NCBI RefSeq assembly: GCF_009689585.1
Contig: NZ_AP018694.1
Span: forward strand, 1,178,001-1,242,000
Length of the DNA: 64,000 nucleotides
Direction: 5' to 3'
Origin: Aquipluma nitroreducens
Lineage (GTDB): Bacteria; Bacteroidota; Bacteroidia; Bacteroidales; Prolixibacteraceae
Of the stretch, positions 63,094 to 64,000 are shown in pieces. The translations under genes were made by a program, and so were the position numbers. Each line of letters begins with the position of its first letter. The first letter of the stretch is position 1. The notes under the pieces were generated by a model. It saw only the letters and a program-made list of their open reading frames with translations, did no database searches and was not told the DNA's origin.

Positions 63094-63774
63094 ATGAGTA
63101 TCGCAGAAAACATAGACCTCGTAAAAGCAAACCTACCGGCTCAGGTTCAGCTTATTGCCGTATCTAAAACCAAGCCGATTGAAATGCTTGTAGAAGCATA
63201 CCGCCATGGACAACGGGCCTTTGGAGAAAACAAGGTTCAGGAATTGGTCGGAAAATTTGAGGCACTTCCGAAAGACATTGAATGGCATTTTATCGGCCAT
63301 ATGCAAACCAACAAAGTGAAATACATTGCCCCGTTTATCCATTTAATTCACGGCGTTGATTCGTTTAAACTGCTTAAAACCATCAATACTGAAGCAAAAA
63401 AAATAGACCGGATTATTCCCTGCCTGCTTCAGTTTCACATTGCTGAAGAAGAAACAAAATTTGGGTTCTCGCTGGCTGAGGTTGAAGAAATGCTGAAATC
63501 TGATGAATTTAAACTTCTGGATCACGTAAAAATTTCAGGAGTAATGGGAATGGCAACTTATACCGACGATGAAAATCAAATACACAAAGAATTTGCTTGC
63601 CTGAAAACCTATTTCGATCAGCTAAAACTGGGCTATTTTGCAAACAAAACCGAATTCAAGGAAATCTCAATGGGAATGTCGGGTGATTACCTGATTGCCA
63701 TTGAAGAAGGAAGTACGATGGTCCGGATTGGAAGTACAATTTTTGGCGAAAGGAATTACAATTCTGAAACCTAA
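63094..63774 (+). CDS. YggS-family PLP homeostasis protein
   Basis: 226 residues. The PLP Lys is in LIAVSKTKPIEML (Lys25), followed by AFGENKVQELVGKFEALP, WHFIGHMQTNKVKYI, QFHIAEEETKFGFSLAE, GVMGMATYTDDEN and SMGMSGDYLIAIEEGSTMVRIGSTIFGER, all YggS/PLPBP blocks. It buffers pyridoxal 5'-phosphate and affects amino-acid pools; no enzymatic activity is firmly established. Followed after 46 bp by a DHODH-like gene. Confidence 0.93.
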   Translation: MSIAENIDLVKANLPAQVQLIAVSKTKPIEMLVEAYRHGQRAFGENKVQELVGKFEALPKDIEWHFIGHMQTNKVKYIAPFIHLIHGVDSFKLLKTINTEAKKIDRIIPCLLQFHIAEEETKFGFSLAEVEEMLKSDEFKLLDHVKISGVMGMATYTDDENQIHKEFACLKTYFDQLKLGYFANKTEFKEISMGMSGDYLIAIEEGSTMVRIGSTIFGERNYNSET

Positions 63775-63820
63775 TGAATCAATTGATTGTTATTTGGTCA
63801 ATACACCAAATCCAATCGAT

Positions 63821-64000
63821 ATGATTAATCTGGAAACCCAATACATGGGATTGAAATTAAAAAATCCCATTATAATAGCCAGTTCTGGCCTTACCAATTC
63901 CATCGAAAAAATTAAAGACCTTGAAAAAGCAGGAGCAGGAGCAATTGTCCTGAAATCAATTTTTGAAGAACAGATCAACAACGAAGTAAATAACCAGGTC
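63821..64000 (+). CDS. Dihydroorotate dehydrogenase-like protein (5' part only)
   Basis: Sixty codons from ATG 63821 run off the window. The start MINLETQYMGLKLKNPIIIASSGLT and KIKDLEKAGAGAIVLKSIFEEQI match the N-terminus of class 1-type DHODH barrels (FMN-binding ASSGLT; GAGAIVLKS). Many Bacteroidota carry such a DHODH-like paralogue with an unknown exact role, so pyrimidine synthesis is not certain. Confidence 0.65.
   Translation, partial: MINLETQYMGLKLKNPIIIASSGLTNSIEKIKDLEKAGAGAIVLKSIFEEQINNEVNNQV

Overview
The window looks like chromosome of a Bacteroidota member, most likely a free-living polysaccharide degrader near the Marinilabiliales/Prolixibacteraceae (inference). Reasons: AT-rich DNA with few recognisable Shine-Dalgarno sites, TAnnTTTG-type -7 promoter elements, C-terminal type IX secretion (T9SS) sorting domains on secreted proteins, GH97/GH2/GH42/GH26/GH44 glycosidases, and Bacteroidota families such as DUF4251 and DUF4252. 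No rRNA, tRNA or CRISPR array was seen.

Layout. 1-8053: surface-glycan locus with a DPM1-like GT2, three multi-pass GT-C-type membrane proteins and a methyltransferase on the minus strand, interrupted by a complete IS1595-family element with an 8-bp target duplication. 8204-14072: hemicellulose locus with GH5 on the minus strand and, divergently, GH44, a DUF1349 protein (with an apparent 1-base frameshift in its signal peptide) and GH26. 14129-24248: a VIT1-type transporter, ThpR, PanE, GH97, AHSA1 and DoxX proteins, a sialate O-acetylesterase-like enzyme and GH42. 24383-29244: nitric-oxide defence, with two hemerythrin-type RIC paralogues, quinol NO reductase and a divergent Crp/Fnr regulator; a palindrome sits at class II activator distance from the NO reductase promoter. 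29266-39088: an MFS transporter, a GH2 beta-galactosidase, an MscS/DUF432 pair, a DsbA-like protein, an ECF sigma operon and DUF4268. 39475-43499: enolase, PBP4-type carboxypeptidase and a YefM/YoeB toxin-antitoxin pair with its operator. 43556-51397: branched-chain amino acid synthesis, with ilvC and an AraC regulator, then ilvD-ilvB-ilvN behind a promoter, an Ile/Val/Leu-rich leader peptide and a transcription attenuator. 51516-59492: a 1520-residue T9SS-sorted surface protein and a REC-PocR-PAS-kinase sensor. 59715-64000: RsmI-like methyltransferase, MBL-fold hydrolase, pabC-pabB, a YggS-type PLP protein and the start of a dihydroorotate-dehydrogenase-like gene.

The most noteworthy item is the ilv attenuator (51216-51397): promoter, short peptide with 12 of 21 residues Ile/Val/Leu, a competing antiterminator and a U-rich terminator, all readable from sequence. 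Several intergenic spaces hold palindromic repeats that look like dispersed REP/REPIN-type elements (21.9, 25.1, 36.8, 38.6, 39.1 and 61.3 kb).
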